Shown piece after piece: positions 31,546-42,222 of a stretch of DNA of 64,000 bases. Below the pieces are notes generated by a model that was given only the letters and a program-made list of their open reading frames with translations, was not told the origin of the DNA and made no database searches. The translations under genes and the position numbers were made by a program. How positions within the stretch are numbered: the stretch's first letter is position 1; each line of letters starts with the position of its first letter. This DNA is from Heterodera schachtii (taxonomy: Eukaryota > Nematoda > Chromadorea > Rhabditida > Heteroderidae): NCBI GenBank assembly GCA_023374025.1, contig SIJG01000004.1, positions 518,582 to 582,581 on the forward strand, given 5' to 3'.

Positions 31546-32476
31546 AGATTGTAAGAAACCTTTTAACAAAGAAAAATTGATTTTTTTAATTTATAGAAAG
31601 TTTCAATCGATTTTTAAGAGAACAAGAAAAAGTTTTTGGAAAAAGTTTCGTTTCGCAAGTCTCGACTCCTTCAATTCTATTTGTTGGCGAGACCGCCTTG
31701 TTTTCAATTGCGATTTTCCCCATCAATAATTCTCTCATTCCGAATGAGAGGCCAGAAGACACCGAAAATGATGTAAGGAAACGACAAAACCAGCGTGTTT
31801 TTGGTCTAAGGCTAATTTATTTGCAAAAAGTTTTTTACCTTTTTAAAAATACAACCATTATGGGTCCGCTCTATTATTTGACTATATTGCTCAAAACGCC
31901 AAAAATAATTATTTTGAAATTTAATCACTTTTTTCAAAATTGAAATTGTCGTCCAATCATCAGTTGAAAACACCGGAAGGGTCGTTCTTAGGCAACTAAG
32001 CAAATTTATTGCCTGGCGATTTAGCAAAAAAAGGTCCAGCATTTCTAGAAGACAATCGAACCTATGAAATAAAGATTAATCATAATTTTAAATGAATAAA
32101 TCATTACTTCGGTATCCTTTGTCAAGGACAGAGGTGGCAGAACTAGTCATTTTTGGATGTTTTCATTGATCATATCATTCCTTCCAGGTGATCGGTACAC
32201 CCCAAAATACGTTGAAAATGGGAAATTTTTCAAAAAAATTCCAAGGGGGTTGAGAAAAATTCTTACAAAATTCATTTTATCGTGCATTTTACTGTAGAAA
32301 TAATCATCATCAAAATTTTTTGTGTTTTGTCATTGTGTTTTCTATTGAATTTGAAACGGAGCATCTTTTCAATTCTCTTTAATTGTTTTTTATATAGTTT
32401 TGATAAATAAAAGCTTATTTTTTTAAACTATAAAATCAATTAATGACGCTTATCAATTAATGACGCTTTTTGGAAT
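31546..32476. other. Intergenic DNA, no gene
   Basis: 31640-31800 is slightly GC-richer but its open frames (81 codons or fewer) have no recognisable domain. The stretch ends at the left target-site copy of the hAT element. Confidence 0.4.
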
Positions 32477-32484
32477 ATGATAAA

Positions 32485-34453
32485 TAGGGCCTGTAATTAT
32501 ATGGAAATCCATATTTTTTTCCTGGACTCTGGGAGGCCTGAAACGCATGAAAAACATGTTTTTAGCTTAGTTTGAAGCCTCTAGGACGTATTTCTATATC
32601 CATATTTTCCATATTTTTCCATATTTGGCGATTTATGTCCATATTTCCATATTTTTCCATATTTTGGCATTATGTCCATATTTCGACATTTTTCTAATTT
32701 ATAAGCGAAATTAATTACCTTTTGAGTTTTATTTAATTAAGCTTAACAATTATCGTAAATATTATTGTAATCTACTTCTGCCGGTTCGGCCAATGCCTCC
32801 AAAAAAACTAAAGCAGCTTGGCTTCGGGATTGGATTGCCAGAATTGAAGGCAATGATATTTACACAACAGATGGACGCGTTGTTTTTTGTGAGGCATGCC
32901 AACAACAGGTGCTGCTGCTTATGACAACAAACAAATTAGTAATAGCGATACATCAGGCTCCGTCTGACCAATTCTACCAACTGCACCAGCACAACCAAAC
33001 GGCAAAGCATTTGAAGAATGCTCAGAGACTCAAGGAAAAGCAAAACCGGCAAAAACAACAATTTCTTCCGACAACAAGCACAAACATCCCTGACAAATTC
33101 ACCTTCGACCTCTGTTCGGCAATGATCTCGGCCAACATCCCTTTCAACAAAATTGAAAATAACAATTTCCGGGGTTTTCTTGAAAAAAATTGCGGGAGAA
33201 ATGTGCCGACTGCAAAAACCTTGCATAACTATTTGGAGCGATGTTTTTATCAGGTTTTAAATAACTCAGACCCCAATCAAATTGAAATTAAGAAAATGTC
33301 TGAAATAAAACAAGAAATAGACGGATGTTTTTATTGGTGTTCGGTTGACGAGACGACGGACAAAGCCGGTAGATTTATTGCCAATTTGCTGTTGGGAATA
33401 TTGGATGGGCGGAAGTGGCATGCGCCAAAATTGGTGTCCGTCAAGGCCCTGGATAAAGTTAACAGCGGTTCAATTGCTCGCTTTGTAAATGAAGGCCTAG
33501 GTAAATCGGCACGCAGAATTTTTCATAAATCCCCTATTCTAGAGAGTTGTGGTGTTAATAGAGAGAACGCATTGCTGATTTGCACTGATGCCGCCGCTTA
33601 TATGAGAAAAATGTCGTCAGATTTAAAGGTTTTAGTCCCTTTTTTAATTTTTCCAAAATTAAAATTTAAGGTCTTTTATCCCAATTTGTTGAGTGTCACT
33701 TGCCTGGCGCATGGGCTTCACAGAATTGCCGAAAAGATCCGAGACCAATTTCCAAACGTTGACCGACTTATTGCCAAAACAAAAGCAGTTTTTGTCAAAT
33801 CGCCTTACAGAGTGAAGACATTTCGAGACAAAATGCCAGATTTGCCCTTACCCCCCAAACCGGTGTTAACAAGATGGGGTACATGGATGTGTGCTGCCGC
33901 TTATTATTGGGAATATTTTCAGTCCGTTAAAGCGGTCGTTTCTTCAATTATATTTTACTTTTTTAATTTAAATTAATTTAGGTTGTGGACTCGTTTGATC
34001 CGAATGATGCGGCCTGTGTCGAGGACTGTCAAGAGTGTTTTACTGATTCTGTGTGGCAGGATTTGGCGTACATTCAATCAAATTTTGGTCGTTTGAGTCA
34101 AGCAATCACTAAACTTGAGACACAGGGCATCTCGTCCCCTTTTACAAATTTGCTCCCCTTACCTCGGTTGATGTTGAACGTTCCTTTTCCATTTATAAGT
34201 CAACTCTTGTTGACAATCGAATGAGTTTTTCACCTCAAAATTTGGAAATGTATCTCATATGTAATTTCAACCAATAAAATGTTAAGGAATTTTGAAAATT
34301 TGCACTTCAATTTGGAAAAATTTATGTCCATATTTTGCAATTTTATGTCCATATTTTGAGATTTTTGCAATTTTATGTCCATATTTCGCGATTTGTTGTC
34401 CATATTTTATGGCCATATTTTACGATTTTATGTCCATATAATTACAGGCCCTA
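32485..34453 (+). mobile_element. hAT transposon with 8-bp target duplication
   Basis: The terminal inverted repeats are perfect over at least 21 bp, beginning TAGGGCCTGTAATTATATGG. An exact target duplication ATGATAAA lies at 32477-32484 and 34454-34461. Both subterminal regions carry many copies of TCCATATTTT, probable transposase binding sites. It contains one transposase relic. A shortened relative without transposase is at 55616-56125. Confidence 0.95.
32793..34277 (+). pseudogene. hAT transposase (CGGBP1-like group), damaged
   Basis: A basic start (KKTKAAWLRDWIARIEG) and a zinc-finger-like CEAC...QHNQTAKH come first. Then follow the RNase H-like core with WCSVDETTD (a catalytic Asp region), ICTDAAAYM and VTCLAHGLHRIAE, and KPVLTRWGTWMCAAAYYWE. 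The C-terminal dimerisation motif LTSVDVERSFSIYKSTL is in a shifted frame near 34155-34210. The only nearby ATG (32793) is separated from the main frame by the A7 run at 32801-32807. Two small introns are likely: 32909-32956 (48 nt, frame-neutral) and 33935-33981 (47 nt, ends TTTAG), the second joining KA to VVDSFDPND. Part of the region between ITKLETQG and the dimerisation motif seems deleted. Confidence 0.85.
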
Positions 34454-34602
34454 ATGATAAACCATAATATCAATAAAAAATTATTTCATAAATCATTTCA
34501 ACGGAAATTTCAATTAAAGCTTTTCATTTACGCTTTATATTATTTCAATATTATTATAGAAATAATTTTTATTACAGAAAACTTTTGAAAAAATATATTA
34601 AA

Positions 34603-35025
34603 ATGAATTTATTCATATTATTCTTTTTAAATAGTCTTTTATGCATCAAAATTGACCAATTTGGAGCAAAAAAGAAAAAGTTCGAACAAAATTCATTTGA
34701 TGAAATATTTGGAGAAAAATGGGAAGAAAAAGAAGAAGAAAAAAGAGAAATAATTAGAAAATATTATAAAATAAAAGAAAAATTAAGCAAAAAGGAAGAA
34801 AATATCCAAGAAAAGAATGGGGAAAAATTAATTCAAAAATAGCGAAAAAATTGGGGACAAATAGCACATATATTCAAAAATGGATCAAAGAATTGGCCTT
34901 AATCAAAACAAAAGTCACAAATCAAAAAGTGTTGAACAAAAATTAGTAATGGTTCAGAATTCATTGAAATGATAAATGAATATAAACAAAAAAGAATGGG
35001 AAAGTTTGAAGATGATTGTAAATGA
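34603..35025 (+). pseudogene. HTH-repeat family pseudogene, 5' half with frameshifts
   Basis: Signal peptide MNLFILFFLNSLLCI, the box SFDEIFGEKWEEKE and the start of module A are intact to about 34775. A one-base loss in the AAAATTAAGC run (about 34778) shifts the frame, and the original frame reads on only to 34842. The HTH of module A (KKLGTNSTYIQKW) and a short module B start are recognisable in other frames to about 35020. The rest of B and all of C are missing. Confidence 0.75.
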
Positions 35026-35344
35026 TGAAAGGATGAAGAAAATACTAAATGTAAAAAACTAAAAGTTAAAACAGAAAATAGAAATAGAAGCCGAATACCT
35101 AATTTATAAATTTAAATTGATAAATTAAATTATATTTTTGGCATTTGTGCATAGTTCATTTCTGTTGAATTTAGACCATAAATATAAAATTATGTAATTA
35201 TAATTCGCCAGAATTCTTATCCTGGTCTTGGTCCAAATATTTGAACGAGAAATTTTTCAAAATATTGGGCTCTAAAAAAATTATTTCCCTAATAATTAAA
35301 TCAAAATTATTTTACATTTTTTATTTTAATTAAATATCAACAAG
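35026..35344. other. AT-rich spacer
   Basis: Nothing supported. Confidence 0.4.
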
Positions 35345-35855
35345 ATTCTATCCGTCACTAGAAATCACTATTTTTGAGCTTCATCACTTAAAAAGTTAAA
35401 ATTCAGTGTTTTGGCGTTTTGTCACTATTTTTTCACTATTCGACATTTTTTGGATAATTCCTCAACAAAAATGCAATTAAATCAAAAATACACCCCTCTA
35501 AGAATCGAACTAAAAAAAAAAATTAAAAAAGTGCACACCCCTAAGAATCGACCTGTTTTTTAAATATATACACCCCAAAGAATTGGAAAATTTTTCAAAA
35601 ATTTATTCCATATTTTTTTTATTGACAAATTTTTGATTCGAAAATGTCAATATTTGCTAAGAAAATACATATTATGTAGAAAGGAAATGTTCTTTATTTG
35701 CAACTGCTAGCAGTAAATAAAAAAATATTTTTTTACTTTTTGGCTAAAAATTATGTCATTATTTCGGATTTTTTGTAACTATTTCGTCACTATTTTGGCA
35801 TTTTCCACACTATTTTAGTTAACAATTTCGAGATTTTTAGTAACTAAAAGTGCGA
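35345..35855. repeat. Possible MITE with CACTATTTT subterminal repeats
   Basis: TCACTATTTT or close variants repeat near both ends (35365, 35422, 35437; 35778, 35790, 35810). The middle has ACACCCCTAAGAATCGACC-like blocks also found inside the hAT MITE at 14884-15417. Ends and target duplication could not be fixed. Confidence 0.45.
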
Positions 35856-36160
35856 TTTTTTAATTCTTAATATCATTTGATGTTAACAAACAGAAAGCGC
35901 AATCAAATTTTCTTAAAAATAAGGACAAAACTAACTGCCTAATGAAAGGCAAAATGACCTATTGAATAAAAAACAATTTAAAATGCCTTTCTTCTGTTAA
36001 CGTGCCACAATCCCCAGCAAAACTACCAACAGATCAGCCCTCAACCTTTTTTTGGGAATGATTGAGGTGAATGATTTGTTTTCATCTGTGTAAAAGTGAT
36101 TCTTTTGGTTCCTTCTCTGCCATTTTAAAAATGGGTGTCCTTGCCAAATTTCCTTGACAA
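35856..36160. other. Spacer
   Basis: No gene seen. Confidence 0.4.
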
Positions 36161-36385
36161 TTAATTCCTTTTTAGCCCTTTTTTGTCATTGGCCACCATG
36201 CTTTTCGAGTTAATTTTTTCCCATTCTTTTGTTGAGTATTTTCTTCCTTTTTGCTTTATTTTTTCTTTTATTTTATAATATTTTCCAATAATTTCACTTT
36301 TTTTCTTCTCATTTCGTTGTTTTTCTTCTTTTTCTTCCCATTTTTCTCCAAATATTTCATCAAATGTTTTTTGTTGTTGATCCAT
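36161..36385 (-). pseudogene. HTH-repeat family fragment (box and first half of module A)
   Basis: An ATG-led frame of 74 codons: MDQQQKTFDEIFGEKWEEKE, then EKIKQKGRKYSTKEWEKINS, after which the sequence becomes unrelated (KSMVANDKKGLKRN). There is no signal peptide; the upstream DNA does not encode one. A 5'- and 3'-truncated copy. Confidence 0.7.
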
Positions 36386-36696
36386 ATTTTATGGGCCGTA
36401 TTTTAGTTTCCATTTTTTGTGGGTTTTGAAAAAAATTATAGCACCCAAAAATGTTTAGCTATGAAAATAAAAACCTTTTTGCAAAGAATTTATTTGTTTG
36501 ACTGATACACATGCCGATAAAATTCCGGTAATGAAATATTTTTATGATATTCAGTGTTATATCAGATATAATAAATTTTAACTAAAAATCAATATGACGT
36601 CAATAAAGTTGATTTTGTGTTTTGAAATTGAAAAATAATATGCAATAATTTTACATAAAATGCATTTTTCATGTAAAACATTAAAAATTGCATTAC
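36386..36696. other. Spacer with the flank motif variant
   Basis: TAACTAAAAATCAATATGAC at about 36578 followed by GTCAATAAAGTTGATTTTGT, shared with about 31070. Confidence 0.4.
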
Positions 36697-36880
36697 AAAA
36701 TTATGCAGAAATTTGTAAGAAAATCGAAGTTAGTTATGATAAGAATAAGAAATGGACGAAACAATTTGGTATTAACAAGAAATAAAAAATGGACAAAATC
36801 AAAAAGTATTGGCAAATAAAAAAGAAAATCCAAAAATGAGTGACAGGGAAATTGCAAAAACATTGAAAATTATCTAACAT
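36697..36880 (+). pseudogene. HTH-repeat family fragment (modules B and C)
   Basis: Reads NYAEICKKIEVSYD, then (frame defect) KKWTKQFGINKK, a stop, MDKIKKYWQIKK, a further shift, and PKMSDREIAKTLKI, ending abruptly. It may be the missing 3' part of a neighbouring truncated copy. Confidence 0.7.
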
Positions 36881-37206
36881 TAAAAGATGAAAAAAACAAT
36901 TTTGAGACAAAAGAATAATTAGGAGTTATAACATTTAGGAAGTTTGGAGAATAAGGTTTTAAAAACAGCAGAAGAGATTTTTTGTAGCTTTTTATTTTGA
37001 AAATTTTTGATTCAAATTTTAATTTTCGTTTTATTTATGATTTATTCAATTTTTGAATTTAATCTGGTCAATTTATTTTGTGGCCGAGATCTTCAAATAT
37101 TGAGGTGAACAAAATGCCGGGTTCTCAAATGTCTGTCCCTCAATTATGATCCTCAATGTAGTGGTCCTCAAATGTCGGACGTGTCTAAAATTTTGAGGTC
37201 CTCATT
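36881..37206. other. Spacer, no gene
   Basis: 37083-37205 contains loosely repeated GTCCTCAAATGTC-like phrases. No gene. Confidence 0.4.
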
Positions 37207-37399
37207 AGGGCTGCCAAAAATATGTAAAAAAGTGGTCAAAATATGCACATAAATATGTAATAAAAAATCCCAAAATATGTATAAATAAATTTTTAATTGG
37301 TTATTTTTTGGAAAAAAATTCTTCGTAAAGGGTGAAATAGGCACAAAATGGCATAAAACTTACATAAATAAGCTAAGAATCACAATTTAGTATTTTTAT

Positions 37400-38787
37400 T
37401 TTTGGGTGGGAAGTGACGAATCTTTTCGCACCTTTTTGCGTTGAGTCGGCTCTGGCAGCTAACGAAACAAAATGGTCTAGGCTCATGCCCGGGTGTGTAC
37501 GAACAAGTTTTCCAAATTTAACGCAAACTCCGGATTTGCCATTAACCAAATCAAAAATTTTTCACTTATTCATCGCAAAGATGCTGCGTGAGACCGGCAT
37601 ACGCTCTTCTGACAAGCACTGCGATTCGATTCGCCAACGAATCAATCGTTTTATTTTGGCCAAGCCTCACTCCCATCATCAGTTCATCAAATGCATTCAG
37701 TTGAGTTGCATCCGTTTCCTCCAGCTGATTCATCATGTCGCGTCGGATTAACGCATACTTGAAAGGGTGTGTTGCCTTCGCGGCTTCAAAAGCGCAGCGC
37801 ATTCCGCTCTCCCAAACAATTTGCTTTCAAGTGCGGTGATGCGTTTTGCTTCCGGACAATCAGCGGTATATGCACCGAACTTTTTGAAGAAGCGTCGAAC
37901 GCTATCAGTCCCCTCTGATCCATTCAGATCAGGAATTTTTTCAAGCACCAAATGATATTGTAAAACTCCAAAATTTTGATTTCCGTTGGGCGGGTTTTGA
38001 TGCGGATGGTATTGAGGAAACTCAAATTTTGGTTTTGCTTGGCTGGAAAGTGCTGTGTCCGTTTTTGGACCCGGCGAAATGATGGTTGTACGGCGAATAT
38101 TTGTTCGCGCTGCCGAATTACCGGTCGGGAACAAAAATTTGGTTTCGCTGATTTTGGGCATTCATATTTGGCTGCCTATCGATTTGAATTGCCACGTTTT
38201 TATGTTGCTGTATTTGGCGATGCTAGACTGGCTTTTATGTAAGGAGAGCCCGGGAACGGAGAAATTGGTGTTCGACGACAAAAGTTCTTTGTCTTCCCAA
38301 ATTTTGCTGTCCATTTCTCACAATTTCAAAAACTCCCAAATTTTCATTGTTAAACCTCCCAAAAGTTGGTGCCCAAGTGCCATTTGGTCGGTGTCTCGCC
38401 GTTCTCCATACTCCTCACTTTCCATCTGTCCGTCTCTGTTCACTTAGCCATCGTTCGGTGCGTTTTCATTCTGCTGGTTGTCGTTGTTCCGGCGTCCAAA
38501 GTCCACGTTTAACAAAGGCGCCGCAATTCGTCTTCGCTCATTTCGTTGTCTAAAACCGATCCGCTGTTATTAGTGTTTTGCAGGGGGATGACAGGGGAGA
38601 TCAAAGCGCTTCGGTTAAGCTGAAATAACGGCGGGTCGTTTTCGTTGACTAAATAACTACGACGTTGATTCAAATCCAAAGCGTTGCGTGGTGGGGATGC
38701 TGGAAGTGCGACGCCATCATTGTTCACCACAATTCCGGCGTTTGCTGCTTGACAGCGTGTCAGATATGGGCTTCGGTTTATCATTCA
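37400..38787 (-). pseudogene. Ty3/gypsy gag fragment related to the gag at 24486
   Basis: Read leftward: a start MINRSPYLTRCQAANAG (38784), a degraded segment, then LQYHLVLEKIPDLNGSEGTD and KRITALESKLFGRAE (38161-37748 frame). A shift at about 37800 leads to RRDMMNQLEETDATQLNAFD and SLANRIAVLVRRAYAGLTQH (37802-37566). Further remnants (HPGMSL...AARADS) run to about 37415. Motif order and spacing match residues 20-195 of the other gag. No zinc knuckle or pol is present. Base composition is much less AT-rich than the flanks. Confidence 0.75.
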
Positions 38788-39120
38788 CTTTAATTTCGCT
38801 TCACTTTTGCTGCTTTTGACGGTAAAATTGGTGTCGGTGTCTGTGTGTTCAGATAAGTTCAACCGAATCTTATCTTATACAATCCCGTGAAAGTTCAGAT
38901 GAATCTTTCGTTGGCAAAGTTCAACCGAATCTTTCCAAATTTCTTCTCTGGAAAACTCAACCGAATTTTCCCAAGTTCAACGTTTTGAGCAGGAAAGGTC
39001 ATGTCCGAATCTATCCTCACAATTAGAAGCAGTTTCGCTATCGTCCAAACCAGGATCGATTAGCGTACACAAATTGTTCAAAGTTTTTCAATTTTTAAAG
39101 GTGTATTTTTTTATTTCGTC
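38788..39120 (-). other. Upstream part of the gag fragment, repeat-like
   Basis: 38850-38990 has several AAGTTCAACCGAATCTT-like repeats in a less AT-rich background. It could be the leader or LTR-proximal part of the retrotransposon fragment. No gene. Confidence 0.35.
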
Positions 39121-39375
39121 AAAAAGTCGATCCTTAGGGGGTGTATTTCGCTTCTTTTTTTTTTTGCATTTTTCTTGGGAAAATCCCAAAAATGGCCAAA
39201 ATATGTTCTAAAAACGCAAAAATGTCAAATATGCATTTATTCTTGAAAACACCCAAAATATGCATTTATATGCACTAAAAAGCTTTACCAAACCAAAAAA
39301 TTTTATAGCAGAAATGCTGTTTTTGAGCCCCTTTCTTCATAGTATATGCGCAAAAATTTTTTTTTTGTTGTAAAC

Positions 39376-40660
39376 TAGAGACCGGACAACTGGGGTCGGA
39401 GGGATCCCGAGTCGGGATCCCGACTAATCCCGATCCCGATCAATCCCGAACATTTCGTAAAAACAATCGGGACGGATCCCGACTCGGGATCCCGACCGAA
39501 TCCCGATCCCGATCAATCCCGGAGATTTTTTTTCGGGATCCCGCGGGATTATCGGGATTTGCAAAAACTCAATTTTTTTTACGTTTTGTGTCAAGTTATG
39601 TTATAATGCTTATCTAATATTTATAATTGATCAATTCCATTGAAGAAAAATAGGAATGGGAATTATATCAGATTTTTATGGAAATTTTTCAAAATTGGAA
39701 TATCATGCCCAAAAAATCAGATTTTAGGACCAAAAATTATAACATTTAACAACACAGCTTTAAATTGTTTTTTACAATTTAATTAATATAAATTTTTATA
39801 TTTTCGCCTCCTATGATCAGTTTTAACAATTTGAGGAAAATTAGCAAATCGTTAAGTGCATCGGAGCCAAAAAATCAGATTTTTATGATTTTTTGCTGAG
39901 ATTTTTTCAAAAACCTTAAGGAACAAGGTGGAGGCCGGCGGTGCCGATAGGCGCCGCCGGGAAAAATTTTGTAATTTTGGATGCGATTGTTAACAGATTT
40001 TGTCCAAACAAACCAAAATTTTTTAGCGATTTTGAGCAAAATTTTCAGGAAAATAAGGATTTTAGAGTCCGGCGCTGCAGATATGCACCGAAGGAAAAAT
40101 ACGTAGACAACAATTTCTAATCTAATTTTTTGCACAAAATTCTTAGAAATTGTTGTGTCATAATATTACCTAAAACTTTAAAATAATATTTTAGGAATTA
40201 AAAAATTTTTGATAATTCTTTTTTGAAAAAAATAAAAGTCACAAAATGGCCAACTTTTACGTTAAACTTTGAAAATTTTATTTGAATTTTGGAGACCTGT
40301 GGAAATTTTTTGGGATTTTTACGGATTTTTTAAGAAAAATTAGCAAATGACAATATTTTTTAATTTAAAATTCAAGATATTAATTAAAAAATGGAGATTT
40401 TTCGAAAAATTATCATGACTTCAATCCCGCGGGATCCCGCGGGATTGGTAAAATGGTCGGGAGGGATCCCGATTCGGGATCCCGATGAAATCCCGATCCC
40501 GATCAATCCCGATGAATTTAAAAAATCGTTCGGGACGGATCCCGAGGTCGGGATCCCGAATTTAATCCCGCGGGATCCCGAAGAAATCCCGCGGGATCCC
40601 GAAGAAATCCCGCGGGATCCCGAAGAAATCCCGCGGGATCCCGATCCCGTCCGGTCTCTA
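39376..40660. mobile_element. hAT-like element with dense GGGATCCCG subterminal repeats
   Basis: The ends are TAGAGACCGGAC... and ...GTCCGGTCTCTA. Flanking octamers are TTGTAAAC (39368-39375) and TTGTAACC (40661-40668), an 8-bp target duplication with one difference. The first 170 bp and last 240 bp are packed with CGGGATCCCG, AATCCCGATCCCGATCAAT and, at the right end, four units of ATCCCGCGGGATCCCGAAGA. The middle is ordinary AT-rich DNA with no transposase. The frame at 40391-40666 (RDPEEIP repeats) is a by-product of the repeat. Confidence 0.8.
39935..39960. repeat. GC-rich hairpin of a recurrent family (copy 3)
   Basis: CCGGCGGTGCC-GATA-GGCGCCGCCGG, inverted relative to the other copies (GATA loop is the complement of TATC). 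A degenerate further copy may be at 40072-40093. Confidence 0.8.
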
Positions 40661-40737
40661 TTGTAACCACATTTTTTTATTAAAGAATAGTTTAAAAAAG
40701 ATCATTTCTTTAATCAAAAAATATTGGATTAATGATA

Positions 40738-40773
40738 CGAATATAAATTATATAGCTATCTACCGTATTTATT
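40738..40773. repeat. 36-bp dispersed repeat, copy 2
   Basis: Identical to 13778-13813. Confidence 0.7.
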
Positions 40774-40905
40774 GCATTGTAATAATACTTTAAATTTATA
40801 AAAAAAATACACAGCATAATATAGTATACATAAATACGGGGCAAGCGAGTTATTATGAATGTAAATTAAAATATATTAGAAATAAATTATATAAATCCAT
40901 TGATG

Positions 40906-41327
40906 GGCGCCCGGAAAATGCGTCAGTGGAAAATGCATCTGTGAAAATTTTTTGTCCTAAAAACAAGTTCCTTGCATTTTCGGGCTACGAATCCGGTATC
41001 TATTTCGGCCAATCCCGAGCGCAGGTCCCGAATTTGAACAAAAAGTCGAAAGTCCAAATTTTCAAAATTACCACTTTTGGTTTAAAATTGCACAAATGAT
41101 CTCATATTTAAGGATTATGGCTTTCAGTTTGTTTCCGTGTATTTAAACCGATTTTGAAAAAACCTTAATTTCGAAAATTTTGACTTTCGGCTTTTTGCTC
41201 GAATTCGGCTCCGGGGTTCGGAATTCAGAACGATGTTCTTATAGAATTTACTTCTCTGTTATATATTAATGCCACAGAACTTTTTTTATTTAAAATATTT
41301 ATATCATTGACGCATTTTTCGGGCACG
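40906..41327. mobile_element. Small inverted-repeat element with 8-bp target duplication
   Basis: 422 bp. Imperfect ends GGCGCCCGGAAAATGCGTCA and TGACGCATTTTTCGGGCACG. An exact duplication CATTGATG lies at 40898-40905 and 41328-41335. No coding capacity. An 8-bp duplication fits hAT-type MITEs, although the ends are not TAGGG. Confidence 0.8.
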
Positions 41328-41335
41328 CATTGATG

Positions 41336-41553
41336 TCGTTTAAAGACCAGGAACAATTTATATAATTAGACCACATATACACATGAAGTATTAAATAGAT
41401 ATGACTTTTTTCTTCCGAAATATTTTTACATTCCTTCAAAATCGTAACGATTAAAATTAGGAAAACCCGAAAGATATTTAATTATTTAATTAATTAATTA
41501 ATTTAAAAAAAGGCACCCAAAAGAATATTTAAATTGAAAAGCATAATGAAAAA
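41336..41553. other. 3' flank of the next family pseudogene
   Basis: Contains AGGAAAACCCGAAAGATATT and TTTAAAAAAAGGCACCCAAA, shared with the 3' flanks of other copies (about 43940-43985, 56640-56700). Confidence 0.5.
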
Positions 41554-42222
41554 TCACTCTTCTTCAGCTATGTTCTGAAACATTTCTTCTCCAATTTGTT
41601 ACATTTACAAATACTTTTTATTTCAATTTTCATTGTTTTTGCAATTTCCTTTTCACTCATTTTTGATTGGTTTCCATTCTCCATTAATCTTTGCTTGCTA
41701 ATTCCTAATTGATTCTTCCATTTCTTAATTGTATGGCTAACTCCAATTTTCTTGCCAATTTCGGCATAATTTTGTTTCCATTCTTTTTTTGAATATTTTC
41801 TTTTTTGCTTTAATTCATTTGTAATTGTAATATATTTTTGTATAATTTCTAATTTTTCTTCATTGGTTTTTGATTTGTAACTTTTCTGTGTTTTTTGATT
41901 AAGCCCCAATTCTTTGATCCATTTATAAATATATTTACGATTTGTCCCCAATTTTTTCGCTATTTTTCTTTCAATTTTATTCCATTCTTTAGCTGAATAT
42001 TTTCTCCCTTTTTGCTTTATTTTCTCTTTTATTTTATAATATTTTGCAATTATTTCTCTTTTTTTCTTCTCATTTCGTTGTTTTCCTTCTTTTTCTTTCC
42101 ATTTTTCTCCAAATATTTCATCAAATGTTTTTGTTGCAATTTTTTCTTTTCTGTTCCAACATAATTAATATTAATTAAACGATCAAAATTACAATCGAAA
42201 TGAAGAATAGACACAAATTCAT
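41554..42222 (-). pseudogene. HTH-repeat family pseudogene, near full length
   Basis: From the ATG at 42222 the signal peptide region (MNLCLFFISIVILIV) hits a TAA at about 42175. A small deletion there, compared with the copy at 59399, also shifts the frame. The box region is frame-damaged (about 42135). Module A's HTH, module B and part of C are open at 41951-41568, with module B shortened inside its HTH (VSHTIKKWKNQ) and the B-to-C linker deleted down to LMENGNQSKMSEKEIAK. Frame again changes at the FGEEMFQ tail. Confidence 0.8.

Larger units (their letters stand above)
37207..39290. mobile_element. Possible hAT-like element disrupted by a retrotransposon fragment
   Basis: The left side starts TAGGGCTGCCAAAAATATGT and carries repeated AAAATATGTA/ATGCA phrases to about 37380. 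Similar phrases (CCAAAATATGCATTTATATG) lie on the right at about 39185-39270. Between them is a gag fragment. No exact terminal repeat pair or target duplication was found, so the boundaries are tentative. Confidence 0.35.

Noticed and set aside
40391..40666. Open frame with RDPEEIP repeats
   Set aside because: Direct translation of the GGGATCCCGAAGAAATCCC-type repeat at the end of a transposon; not a protein gene.
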